Virus record (IMG/VR): IMGVR_UViG_3300009151_000276
Span: 1-29,418 of that record
Length of the DNA stretch: 29,418 bases
Direction: 5' to 3' (one strand)
From: a virus
Part shown: positions 1 to 6,727 of the stretch, one piece after another
Layout: each line of letters begins with the position of its first letter
Numbering within the stretch: position 1 is the stretch's first letter
Notes under the pieces: model-generated
Seen by the model: only the letters and a program-made list of their open reading frames with translations
What the model was told of the DNA's origin: nothing
The model's database searches: none
Translations under genes and position numbers: made by a program

Positions 1-11
1 GTGTCGGGCCA
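1..11. repeat. Left copy of the 11-base terminal direct repeat
   Basis: The first 11 bases, GTGTCGGGCCA, are identical to the last 11 bases of the window. Joined through the repeat, the sequence reads CGTGG-TGTCGGG-CCACG, a short inverted repeat centred on the join. The position just upstream of the small terminase gene is where lambda-like phages carry cos. The repeat shows the molecule is probably circular or has matching ends; a cos overhang is an inference. Confidence 0.7.
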
Positions 12-61
12 CGCTTGGGGCGTGGGTGGGGCTAGGAGACTCCTTATGGGGGTGTATTGGC

Positions 62-625
62 TCATTTGTGGGGCGTACGTGGGTGGTGAGTGGGGGATTT
101 GTGCTTATCCCTGCGTGAATTGATATGCGGAAACAATCCGCACGCGTCACCGTTTACCGTCGAGCGTATCTGACGCGCACGTTTCTGCGCCCAGATGTGC
201 GAGCGTCCATACATCCCGGCAATGGTGCGTGAGTCGAGACAGCCAGGGAGTGACAGCGCCCACCTGATCAGCTCGACGTGACGACGGAACGGCATCGAGT
301 CCGACTGAGAGATGGCATCCATGAAAGCCTTAAGCATGACGCCGACATGATCGCGAGATATGAACGCGTCGACTTCCGTGCGTATGTTCATCTCATCCAT
401 GCTCATGCTCCTGGTCTTATCCCTGTCCGTCGACCACGATGGATGGTTAGGGTCGATGTTGTATACCCATCTACTCTGCACCATCTCGCGGTAGGGAAGC
501 ACGCCGGACTCCCTCATCTTCTCTTGGACTTTCTTAGGCTGAGCAAAGAACCACGAGTCGAACGACTTAGCTTCAGCGTGTGGGGCTGTCAGGTCGTTGA
601 CTGTCGCCTTGCGGTTGTGACTCAT
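62..625 (-). CDS. Hypothetical protein with a C-terminal helix-turn-helix-like segment
   Basis: I do not recognise this protein of about 187 residues. Near the C-terminus the stretch LDSRTIAGMYGRSHIWAQKR resembles a helix-turn-helix of the kind found in DNA-binding regulators. It is followed by a basic tail rich in Lys, Arg and His (RRDKHKSPTHHPRTPHK). The start is uncertain: I use the ATG at 625 (MSHNRK), but an ATG at 643 and a TTG at 676 are in frame. It is the last minus-strand gene before the cos-like end and lies directly downstream of another basic protein. Its position next to the packaging site and its likely DNA binding would fit a late regulator, but that is inference. Confidence 0.6.
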   Translation of the reverse strand: MSHNRKATVNDLTAPHAEAKSFDSWFFAQPKKVQEKMRESGVLPYREMVQSRWVYNIDPNHPSWSTDRDKTRSMSMDEMNIRTEVDAFISRDHVGVMLKAFMDAISQSDSMPFRRHVELIRWALSLPGCLDSRTIAGMYGRSHIWAQKRARQIRSTVNGDACGLFPHINSRRDKHKSPTHHPRTPHK

Positions 626-676
626 CCTTGTCGTGACAATCATCTGACGCAACGTTGCGGGGCAAGTTGCAAACAA

Positions 677-1114
677 TCATAGGGCCTTGCATCGGTTCTC
701 CCAAAGCCCGGTGCTGAGGTTTAGCCTAAACATACCCTCCCTGACCATTGTGCGGAAAAGATGATCGGAAGACTTAGCGCGCAGCTTGGTTGATTGGCCG
801 CGGCACGCTTGACGGATTATCGTCATGATCTGAGTCTCGCCGGCTTGGATGACCTGAACCCATCTTAGCCTGGTGTTAGCCTCATCCTGTCGCTGAAGGA
901 ATCGTTGCAAGGATTGAACGACGATGGTCTTGCGCTCGGCAATAGATTTACGGCCTACGGCTGCCCGGGCTTGCATTACGGGCTTAAGGGCTGGGTCTTT
1001 CCATTGCTTGGCATAAGTCTTCAGCTCTTCGATGCGGTTGTTTCTTGCGATCTCGTAGCGTACCTTGTCGGCCGCGACTTGGGCAGGGGTGCGTTTCTTC
1101 CGGTAGTGTGCCAT
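677..1114 (-). CDS. Small basic hypothetical protein
   Basis: This 145-residue protein is very basic, starts MAHYRKKRTPAQVAADKVRY, and is mostly predicted-helical in composition. I recognise no family. The segment KTYAKQW recalls KTYAKEW in the basic repeat protein encoded at 8960-9220, so the two may share a helical DNA- or RNA-binding element. The ATG at 1114 lies in a CATATG sequence, and about 260 bases without a convincing gene, holding several repeats, lie upstream. It is therefore probably the first gene of a two-gene unit with 62-625. Function unknown. Confidence 0.7.
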   Translation of the reverse strand: MAHYRKKRTPAQVAADKVRYEIARNNRIEELKTYAKQWKDPALKPVMQARAAVGRKSIAERKTIVVQSLQRFLQRQDEANTRLRWVQVIQAGETQIMTIIRQACRGQSTKLRAKSSDHLFRTMVREGMFRLNLSTGLWENRCKAL

Positions 1115-1198
1115 ATGCGTCAGCTGTATTTTGTATCTCGAGGGGAGGGGGATAGGCCGCCGTCAAGGCGAGCCGTATTCTTCCCTCCCTCTCTCATT

Positions 1199-1240
1199 GC
1201 ATGTCCATGTAGAAGACATGGACTGCAAGAGAGACATGGA
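1199..1240. promoter_or_regulatory. Cluster of TCCATGT/ACATGGA sites, operator-like
   Basis: GTCCATGT and ACATGGAC form a perfect 8-bp inverted repeat around AGAAG. It extends to 11 bp with one bulged base (1199-1226). A further direct copy of AGACATGGA lies 18 bases downstream of the first (1214-1222 and 1232-1240). The cluster is in the intergenic region upstream of the minus-strand gene starting at 1114. Three half-sites in about 40 bases look like binding sites for a dimeric regulator; a structured RNA is the alternative. Confidence 0.4.
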
Positions 1241-1269
1241 TTTGTCGTCGGTTTTGTCGTCGGTTTTGT
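1241..1269. repeat. Short tandem repeat, 12-base period
   Basis: The unit TTTGTCGTCGGT occurs twice in perfect tandem and is followed by a partial third copy. It abuts the inverted-repeat cluster in the same intergenic region (1115-1371). Open frames cross it on both strands and give four-residue repeats, but they have no other coding character. I treat it as noncoding. Confidence 0.75.
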
Positions 1270-1320
1270 GTAGGGTAGCATGGGTGAGCTAAAATGGGTT
1301 GTTATGTGCATAGTGGCGGG

Positions 1321-1370
1321 GGTGGTAGCCACCTAGCCCTGCAAGGGGCGTAGGAAGCCACGGAGAGTGG
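1321..1370. other. Three consecutive small hairpins after the helicase gene
   Basis: Three short perfect hairpins stand in a row: GGTGG-TAG-CCACC (1321-1333), CCCT-GCA-AGGG (1337-1347) and CCAC-GGAGA-GTGG (1358-1370). They begin immediately past the helicase stop codon at 1372 on the minus strand. None has a clear run of T after it, so it is not a classical intrinsic terminator. It may be a folded 3' end or processing element of the replication transcript. Confidence 0.35.
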
Positions 1371-1371
1371 T

Positions 1372-2625
1372 CTAATAGCCCTCCCCAGAGTCGACTACGG
1401 GAGGCTGAGAGCGCACCCAGCGGATTTCATCGCGGTTAGGGGAGTGGCGAATGTATATTTCCCCGCAACCTTTGAAGCCGTCAGTCATGCCGGCACGCAT
1501 ACGGCGCTTGGTCAGGCCAAAGCGGTAGATCTGCTCTTCCCCTGGGCAGCGCTGAAGGCAGGCGATTTCCCGGGCCCAGTTAGTGACCTCTGAACTCCCG
1601 AAAAGCTGATATGCGAGGTCAGCAGCCGTCTGGCCTTCCTTGTCCTTGGACGACTTCGGCTTCCCGGTGTGGTGCATGAAGACGACGATGACACCCGTCT
1701 CGTTGAGGATGGGCTGAATGATGTGGCGTAGGAACTTGGCGGCCTCTGCGGTCTCCGAGATGTCCGCGCCAACAAATGCCATGAGGGGGTCGACGAAACA
1801 AATCGTCGCTTGGTGCTGGATGACGAGCTTGCGGAGGACGTCGCCGAACTCCTTGCCAGTTGCGACGCTCTCGCGGTAGATAAACATCCTGTCTTTAAGG
1901 TCATCCTTCTGAAACTCGGATAGGCCAAGTCCTTTAATCTGATCCTGCATGGACTCGGCAACGTCTCCGGCATCGTTCTCGGCTTGGATGACTAGCGTGC
2001 GCATCTTCATCCCGTCGTTAGTCTTAATGCCAAAGAAGTCCTGCCCGAGGGTCCAGTTGATAGCGGCCTGCATCATCAGGGCCGACTTGCCGGTGCCAGC
2101 CTGACCAGCCATGACCAGGGAACCGCCGCGGCATAGCCAGCGATTGCCTAAGATGTTTGTTGGGTCGGCCTTGCGGTCAAAGGCCATAAGGTCATCAATC
2201 CGCATCTGCTGCGCGGCTTGCCTATTGCCCAGGCTCTTGCGCTTATCGGCAAGACGAGCATAGTGGTCAATGAGGGCATCAGGATCAGTGACTTTAGATG
2301 CGATGAGGGAAGCCTCACGCATGAAGGCCGCGTCGGCAATCATGTCAATGTGCTCTTGACGCAATTCCTTAAAGGCAGCGTCAGCCGTCAGGTCATTAAT
2401 AAAGGAATAGTCTACCGATGAGCCTGCCGAGTGAAGATACGCTGGCACCGTTGCTTCGTCGGCGGCCTTACCATCTGACTGAAGGTAGAGAATTGCGCCG
2501 GCAACGTCTTGATGCTTTGGCTCAAAGAAGTCAGAGGGCTTAAGGTTTACCGGGAAGGGAAGGTTTTTAAGGAGAAGAACGCCGAGGAGGTGGCGTTCCG
2601 CCGGCACGTTGTTCGGAGGAGTCAT
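1372..2625 (-). CDS. Replicative helicase, DnaB/RepA type
   Basis: The 417-residue protein has an N-terminal helical region like the DnaB N-domain (AERHLLGVLLLKN, residues 9-21). A RecA-fold ATPase domain follows, with Walker A GQAGTGKS (174-181) and Walker B ICFVDPLMAF (Asp279). It should unwind DNA at the phage replication fork using ATP. The match to hexameric RepA/DnaB-like AAA_25 helicases is clear, but the C-terminal half is short and I see no primase domain. I choose the ATG at 2625 because the upstream gene ends at 2666 and residues before this ATG look non-coding; an in-frame upstream ATG at 2793 would overlap that gene. It is the last gene of the replication block, and three small hairpins follow it. 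Confidence 0.85.
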   Translation of the reverse strand: MTPPNNVPAERHLLGVLLLKNLPFPVNLKPSDFFEPKHQDVAGAILYLQSDGKAADEATVPAYLHSAGSSVDYSFINDLTADAAFKELRQEHIDMIADAAFMREASLIASKVTDPDALIDHYARLADKRKSLGNRQAAQQMRIDDLMAFDRKADPTNILGNRWLCRGGSLVMAGQAGTGKSALMMQAAINWTLGQDFFGIKTNDGMKMRTLVIQAENDAGDVAESMQDQIKGLGLSEFQKDDLKDRMFIYRESVATGKEFGDVLRKLVIQHQATICFVDPLMAFVGADISETAEAAKFLRHIIQPILNETGVIVVFMHHTGKPKSSKDKEGQTAADLAYQLFGSSEVTNWAREIACLQRCPGEEQIYRFGLTKRRMRAGMTDGFKGCGEIYIRHSPNRDEIRWVRSQPPVVDSGEGY

Positions 2626-2665
2626 GGAAGAAGAGGATGGGGTTTGCGGGCGTGGGTGCCCTTGG

Positions 2666-2965
2666 TCAATCTGCTTTGCGTTTAGTTGCAGGAGGCGGCG
2701 GGCCGAAGTGGTCGAGTAGGCGCATCCGGCCTTTGGTGATGACGCGGAAGCGTTTCTTAACGAGTATGCCAATCTTAACTGCCCGGTCGACATACACTGA
2801 CGCCTGATGATTTGCGGATAAGTTCCACTTAGTGGCCCACTGCTCGCGAGTCAGGAAGCCTTTGTCGGCTTGGACGGCTTGCATATGGATGTCTGCCATG
2901 ACGGCCTTGAGCACCGGGTCAGTGCCGACACGCGTGTAGAGAAGCTTCTGTCCTTTTTTACTCAT
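2666..2965 (-). CDS. Small winged-helix-like hypothetical protein
   Basis: This 99-residue basic protein has the pattern LTREQWATKWNLSANHQASVYVDRAVKIGILVKKRFRVI, which resembles a winged helix (helix, turn, recognition helix, then a beta wing). That would make it a DNA-binding protein, perhaps a helicase loader or replication accessory given that it directly precedes the helicase gene. I see no family-defining motif. Its ATG overlaps the stop of the upstream phosphoesterase gene by four bases (ATGA), so the two are translationally coupled. Confidence 0.65.
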   Translation of the reverse strand: MSKKGQKLLYTRVGTDPVLKAVMADIHMQAVQADKGFLTREQWATKWNLSANHQASVYVDRAVKIGILVKKRFRVITKGRMRLLDHFGPPPPATKRKAD

Positions 2966-3726
2966 CGCTTTTTAGGGGTGTAGACCTTGAGGTCGGTCTG
3001 CCAAATCCAACTTCTACCGACCTTGTGCACTAGCCAGACCTTCCAGTCTTGGCCGTCGACCCATCCAGCTGCAAACCCTGAACCCCACCGGCTCGTCGCC
3101 AAGCGTTGAGAGGCGTAGGCCATTGCGTCCTTAAGGCATAGACAGCCAGCGGAGAACGCAGCACCACCTCCATGCTTGGTTAGGTTTACTTGTTGGAGAG
3201 TGTGCGTATGTCCGTGAATAACTCCACCACCTGTTGAAGCGTAATGGCTTCCCTGGAGCGATGTGGCGTTCACGCCGTAGGCGTAGCCATGAATGAAGGC
3301 CACCGGGCCGAGACGATAGACACCCTTCTCAGCGTGATAGGGCAGGATGGTCTTAGCACCGGCTTGCTTGGCAGCTGAGTTGATGGCGGTCTTAACGTCG
3401 GTGCAATAATCGCGGACAATAGCCGAGCCAGAGTTTGCAATGAGGGAGTCAAGGCGGGCTTCATGGTTGCCCCATAGGTAGACGGTCGGCTTAAAGCTAC
3501 GGAGGAACTCGATGCCGCCATCGATGTCGGCCTTAAGGCTTTCAGCGCTCTCGGCATCCGTACCGACGCCGCGACGGAGCGATCGAAAGTCAAAGCAGTC
3601 CCCAAGGTGAACGCGTACCGTCGGCTTATAGTCGTCGCAGAACTCGCGTAGGGCGTCGAGGGCTTCCGGGTCAGCCATGTCACCGTGGTTATCACCGGCG
3701 GCAACAAAGCGGGTCGGGGTGCTCAT
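2962..3726 (-). CDS. Calcineurin-like metallophosphoesterase
   Basis: All metal-binding blocks of the metallophosphoesterase fold are present in order in the 254 residues: GDNHGD (Asp12, His14), GDCFD (Asp43), WGNHEAR (Asn87, His88), IHGY (His146) and HGHTHT (His171, His173). The enzyme should hydrolyse phosphomonoesters or phosphodiesters with two bound metal ions. The substrate is unknown; phage relatives are often annotated as DNA-processing or nucleotidase enzymes. The gene is embedded between a likely DNA-binding protein and a nucleotide kinase, with ATGA overlaps at both ends. A nucleic-acid role is therefore plausible but not shown. Confidence 0.9.
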   Translation of the reverse strand: MSTPTRFVAAGDNHGDMADPEALDALREFCDDYKPTVRVHLGDCFDFRSLRRGVGTDAESAESLKADIDGGIEFLRSFKPTVYLWGNHEARLDSLIANSGSAIVRDYCTDVKTAINSAAKQAGAKTILPYHAEKGVYRLGPVAFIHGYAYGVNATSLQGSHYASTGGGVIHGHTHTLQQVNLTKHGGGAAFSAGCLCLKDAMAYASQRLATSRWGSGFAAGWVDGQDWKVWLVHKVGRSWIWQTDLKVYTPKKR

Positions 3727-4037
3727 TTAGCGTTAACGTGAGGGATGGCATTGCCGGAGTCAAAGGCCGCGAGCATCTCGTCACGGCGCTTGCGGGCGGT
3801 CAGTAGGTCGTGGCCGATGTTCTCGACGATGTCCGTGCCGCGACGACGTAGGCGGAACCAGTAGCAGTCGCCCAGGCGTTGCAGGTGATGGTTCGGGTTG
3901 TCAGTGATGACGCGGTCCGACTTGCGGTGACCCTTGCTCACGGTGTACTTAGGGCAGGCCAGCAGGAAAGCGACGCGATCAGGAGGCAGGCCGACCTTGC
4001 GAGCCCATGCCAGCGTCTCGAGGGTTAGAGTCTCCAT
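3723..4037 (-). CDS. Small protein resembling an integrase arm-binding domain
   Basis: The 104-residue protein contains CYWFRLRRRGTDIVENIG followed by HDLLTARKRRDEMLAA. This pattern recalls the arm-type DNA-binding domain at the N-terminus of tyrosine recombinases: a three-stranded sheet with Arg-rich strands, then a helix. No catalytic recombinase domain follows here or elsewhere in the window. It could be a stand-alone DNA-binding protein, perhaps an excisionase-like or replication protein. The N-terminal 45 residues are unassigned. It overlaps the upstream dNMP kinase gene by 13 bases and the next gene by an ATGA. Confidence 0.65.
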   Translation of the reverse strand: METLTLETLAWARKVGLPPDRVAFLLACPKYTVSKGHRKSDRVITDNPNHHLQRLGDCYWFRLRRRGTDIVENIGHDLLTARKRRDEMLAAFDSGNAIPHVNAK

Positions 4038-4621
4038 GACTTTGCAAGTAGGCGGCCTTCGTTCATGATTTGCTGACGAGCGTTTGGCTTAAAGATATAC
4101 TCCTGGTCAAACGAATGACTGGCGCGTATCTCGGCGATGCTGTCGAGCTCTTCGTCGTTCGCCGGGCAGACGCCAGTGGTCGAGACGTAGACCGTGCGGA
4201 CCTTCCAGCCCTTCTCCCAAAGGATGTCCTGACACACCCGCAGCTCATTGATGTAGCGCCAATCGCTAGTCACCACCGTTTCGGGGGATGGCGAGTCAGG
4301 GTGCTTCATCACCGGGCACCAGTTGGCTAAGTGTCGGGCGAATACGTCCTTATCTAAGCGCCGTGCGAAGCGACCCATGTGCACCAGGGCATCGCGGTTC
4401 TCGACCTTGAAGTCCTCGTTCAGGAAGTTGCCATCGAGCCCAAGATAATCCATGTAGTGATTGCCGGCCTCCTTGAGCGCGTCGGCAAAGTTGATGTGCT
4501 CAGCGGCCCGGGTCGACCATTCGAGCAGACCTGTAGCCAGGGTGTCCTTCCCCGCCCTAGCGAAGCCACTGATCAGGACGAGCGTTGGGGCGGACATCGG
4601 CAACGGTGCTTCGTCGGTCAT
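4025..4621 (-). CDS. Deoxynucleoside monophosphate kinase
   Basis: A P-loop GFARAGKDT (residues 19-27) near the N-terminus and the later segment VVTSDWRYINEL are typical of phage dNMP kinases of the T4 gene 1 type. That segment corresponds to the substrate and second acidic region. The enzyme phosphorylates dNMPs to dNDPs to supply DNA synthesis. Length (198 residues) is close to the family size. I keep the ATG at 4621, four bases after the stop of the SSB-like gene; a second ATG at residue 9 is possible. The unusual P-loop spacing (Ala-Arg-Ala before Gly-Lys) is common in this family. Confidence 0.8.
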   Translation of the reverse strand: MTDEAPLPMSAPTLVLISGFARAGKDTLATGLLEWSTRAAEHINFADALKEAGNHYMDYLGLDGNFLNEDFKVENRDALVHMGRFARRLDKDVFARHLANWCPVMKHPDSPSPETVVTSDWRYINELRVCQDILWEKGWKVRTVYVSTTGVCPANDEELDSIAEIRASHSFDQEYIFKPNARQQIMNEGRLLAKSWRL

Positions 4622-4625
4622 GGCC

Positions 4626-5063
4626 TTAGAAGGGAGGGTTATCTGGCAGGGCGTCTTTCACCACCGGCTTTTGCGAGCCCTTCGGGTAGGTCATCTTATA
4701 TTTAAACTGAGGCTTGCCGTTATACTCACCGTTCGGCTCACACTCTACGCCGACGAGGATGGTCTGGCCGCAGGCGGGCTCGAGGTACTGGAGGTACTCG
4801 GCAGCCGTAGCGTCTAGCCTGATCTCCTCGGTGAACTTGCTGGAGTATTTGCCGACGAGCATAGCGAGCGCCTTGCCGTACTTGGTGGAAAAGTTCTTCG
4901 ACAGGCAGAAGCCATTATGGTCGACGAAGAAGAGGCGGGCGGAGCAGGTGCCGTCCTCCCATACTTTGACCTTCTCAAACTTGGGCTTGATGAGCTTTAG
5001 CTTGTAAGTGCCATTGGTCGAGATGGAGGTGAGGGCGGGGCGGTCGTTATTTTCGGTGGTCAT
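4626..5063 (-). CDS. Single-stranded DNA-binding protein candidate
   Basis: The 145-residue protein is beta-rich with basic and aromatic residues (YKLKLIKPKFEKVKVWEDG, ARLFFVDHNG), as expected for an OB fold. It ends in ALPDNPPF, which recalls the acidic C-terminal tip of bacterial SSB (DDDIPF) that recruits partner proteins. It lies directly between the RecE-like exonuclease and the dNMP kinase, with four-base gaps, a typical SSB position in phage recombination operons. The chosen ATG at 5063 follows the exonuclease stop at 5068; a longer in-frame start would overlap that gene. The family match is inferred from composition, tail and context, not from a diagnostic motif. Confidence 0.6.
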   Translation of the reverse strand: MTTENNDRPALTSISTNGTYKLKLIKPKFEKVKVWEDGTCSARLFFVDHNGFCLSKNFSTKYGKALAMLVGKYSSKFTEEIRLDATAAEYLQYLEPACGQTILVGVECEPNGEYNGKPQFKYKMTYPKGSQKPVVKDALPDNPPF

Positions 5064-5067
5064 AGGA

Positions 5068-5880
5068 TTAGGCAAAGGTGATGGCGGTGGAGGTGGACGG
5101 GCCCTTAATGTCGATGACCTGGACTTCGTCACCGTAGGCAGGCCACTCGCCGAGGGTCGTACACTCGCGGTACAGGGCCAGCGCCTTCTCGAAGTCGGAC
5201 ACAGCGTAGGACATCAGCTCAGGGCCAATCTCCACCCATGCGGTGGCGTAGGGCGGGGCCTTCTCAACGAAGAGGAAGCGGAAGCCAAGCACGCGGCGCT
5301 CAAAGGCCGTCTCAAAGCACAGGCGGTAGAAGTAGGCCTGTAGGTTGTAGCGGTAAGCCCGGATAGACTTCAGGATGCCAGCAGGGGACGCGTCCTCGGT
5401 GGTCTTCAGGTCGTACAGGTAGCCATCGGAACCGACGCCGTCGATTGCACATTTCAGCTGCACGCCGCAGTGATCGGTCGTGAACATGAACTCGGTCATC
5501 TCAAAGGTGACCTCCATACGCTCGAGCGCGTGCTTGGCGGCTGACGCGATGATGTGGCACTCGCAAGACTCCTCGGCGCTGACGACAGTCATACCGGGCT
5601 TGAGGCTGGACTGGAAGGATTCGTAGGTGGCCTTGCCGTCCTTGGTGCGGCGGTCGACCTCGGGGGCCGTGACGAACTTCTCATTCAAGAGTTCAGGCTG
5701 GAGCACGGCGCAGTGAATGAGCGAGCCCATACGCAGGGCCTTGGTATCCTCGCGCTCCTGATTGAGGTAGGCTTGGTAGTGGGCCGGTGACTTGAGCAGC
5801 TCTTTGGAGCCACTGTAGTTGAGCGCCTGGATGCCGTCATAGAGGACGCGATGGGTGATGGGTTCGGGTGGGATACGCAT
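5068..5880 (-). CDS. RecE-like PDDEXK exonuclease
   Basis: The 270-residue protein has the layout of the RecE/exonuclease VIII-like family: SKELLKSPAHYQAYL near the N-terminus, MGSLIHCAVLQPE (His56), Glu130, KCAIDG (Asp147), YDLKTT (Asp157, Lys159) and YNLQAYFY (Gln181). These are the PDDEXK catalytic elements with the partner motif QxxxY. It should resect double-stranded DNA ends 5' to 3', making single strands for the annealing protein encoded at 6724-7221. The ATG at 5880 is chosen because the longer open frame overlaps the upstream gene out of frame. It is transcribed just before the SSB-like gene. Confidence 0.85.
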   Translation of the reverse strand: MRIPPEPITHRVLYDGIQALNYSGSKELLKSPAHYQAYLNQEREDTKALRMGSLIHCAVLQPELLNEKFVTAPEVDRRTKDGKATYESFQSSLKPGMTVVSAEESCECHIIASAAKHALERMEVTFEMTEFMFTTDHCGVQLKCAIDGVGSDGYLYDLKTTEDASPAGILKSIRAYRYNLQAYFYRLCFETAFERRVLGFRFLFVEKAPPYATAWVEIGPELMSYAVSDFEKALALYRECTTLGEWPAYGDEVQVIDIKGPSTSTAITFA

Positions 5881-5914
5881 GGTGTGGTGTGGTTTGTTAT
5901 TGGGTTGGTGGAAA

Positions 5915-6268
5915 TTAAAGGGCGTCGTCTTCGGGGACGGCTTCCTCAACGCTGGCGGAAATACGGCGGACATCTTCGAGCGCGGCCTCAGCGGCGTTCT
6001 CCATAATTTCGAGCGTATTGCGTAGGACACGTAACTGCACGGCGATGACGTGTATCCGGTCATGGAGAGGTTTAACCTGAGCGGCTTCGTCAGCCGTCTC
6101 GATGTGATCGGTAAATACCTGCAACTCAGTGATGGCCGAACGGTTTAAATCCGACAGCGTTAGGATGTCGGCGTCGTGTTGTTCATAACGTCCGGCGATG
6201 TGCTGAACGGTGGCTAACGAGCCCGTGATATTTTCCACGAGGCGCTTGATGGATTCGCGGTTGGTCAT
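5915..6268 (-). CDS. Coiled-coil hypothetical protein
   Basis: The 117-residue protein is acidic and almost wholly helical, with long stretches of heptad-like hydrophobic spacing. It ends in the acidic tail SVEEAVPEDDAL. I recognise no family. It lies between the annealing protein and the exonuclease, and its ATG overlaps the previous stop by four bases. It may be a structural or bridging partner in the recombination block, but this is only context. Confidence 0.65.
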   Translation of the reverse strand: MTNRESIKRLVENITGSLATVQHIAGRYEQHDADILTLSDLNRSAITELQVFTDHIETADEAAQVKPLHDRIHVIAVQLRVLRNTLEIMENAAEAALEDVRRISASVEEAVPEDDAL

Positions 6269-6504
6269 CGGTTAAAAGTAAGTTCCTTTATCTCGCCCGA
6301 AGGGGCAAGTGTGAAAAAGCGGACTTGTGATCGGGCAAGGGATGGGTGCGTCTTGCGCTTCCACATCCCAAGGTCCGAGAGATAGTCGGCGTGCTTGCGG
6401 GCGCTCATCTCAACGTAGGGGTAACCATCAAGGAGTATGAGCAGGGCATATTGTCCGGCAACGGTCTTAGCGATGCGCTCGATGCCGGCGGGTAAGTCAG
6501 GCAT
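6265..6504 (-). CDS. Small hypothetical protein
   Basis: This 79-residue protein has a mixed alpha/beta pattern (QYALLILLDGYPYVEMSARK, VRFFTLAPSGEIKEL) and no motif I recognise. It overlaps the preceding gene by eight bases and the next by an ATGA. It therefore belongs to a tightly coupled row of four small genes inside the recombination block. Confidence 0.6.
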   Translation of the reverse strand: MPDLPAGIERIAKTVAGQYALLILLDGYPYVEMSARKHADYLSDLGMWKRKTHPSLARSQVRFFTLAPSGEIKELTFNR

Positions 6505-6727
6505 TGTTGCGGGCTACTTGCCATCTTTCGACGGCCTCGATAAGTTCGGAGGGTCCGGTAGTATGTGCGTGTCGGACGCAGTACCAAATGGCGTCGCCAG
6601 CCTCACGCATACCTTCGAGGTATTGCTCCAGCTGCTTGATGCGGGCCTGAGCGGCGAGGAGTTCGTTCTGAGCGTTGGCGGCCTTGACGGCGTCGTTGAA
6701 GAAAGCGAAGGGATCAGGTTGGCTCAT
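6497..6727 (-). CDS. Small coiled-coil hypothetical protein
   Basis: The 76-residue protein has a central amphipathic helix (AQNELLAAQARIKQLEQYLE) typical of a short coiled coil. It probably oligomerises. No family is apparent. Its ATG overlaps the stop of the ERF-like gene (ATGA), so it is coupled to the annealing protein. Confidence 0.6.
   Translation of the reverse strand: MSQPDPFAFFNDAVKAANAQNELLAAQARIKQLEQYLEGMREAGDAIWYCVRHAHTTGPSELIEAVERWQVARNNA

Noticed and set aside
278-682. Plus-strand open frame of 134 codons opposite the first gene
   Set aside because: It is the reverse shadow of the minus-strand gene at 62-625, with no recognisable domain. It is isolated from any plus-strand transcript.
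905-1273. Plus-strand open frame ending in GFVVGFVVGFV
   Set aside because: Its end is only the translation of the 12-base tandem repeat, and its first half mirrors the gene at 677-1114.
1120-1332. Minus-strand open frame of 70 codons across the repeat region
   Set aside because: Composition is low complexity (TKPTTKPTT) and it overlaps the inverted-repeat cluster. It lacks any domain pattern.
3723-4037. Calling this gene an integrase
   Set aside because: Only an arm-domain-like pattern is visible. The catalytic Arg, His and Tyr residues of tyrosine recombinases are absent from the 104 residues.
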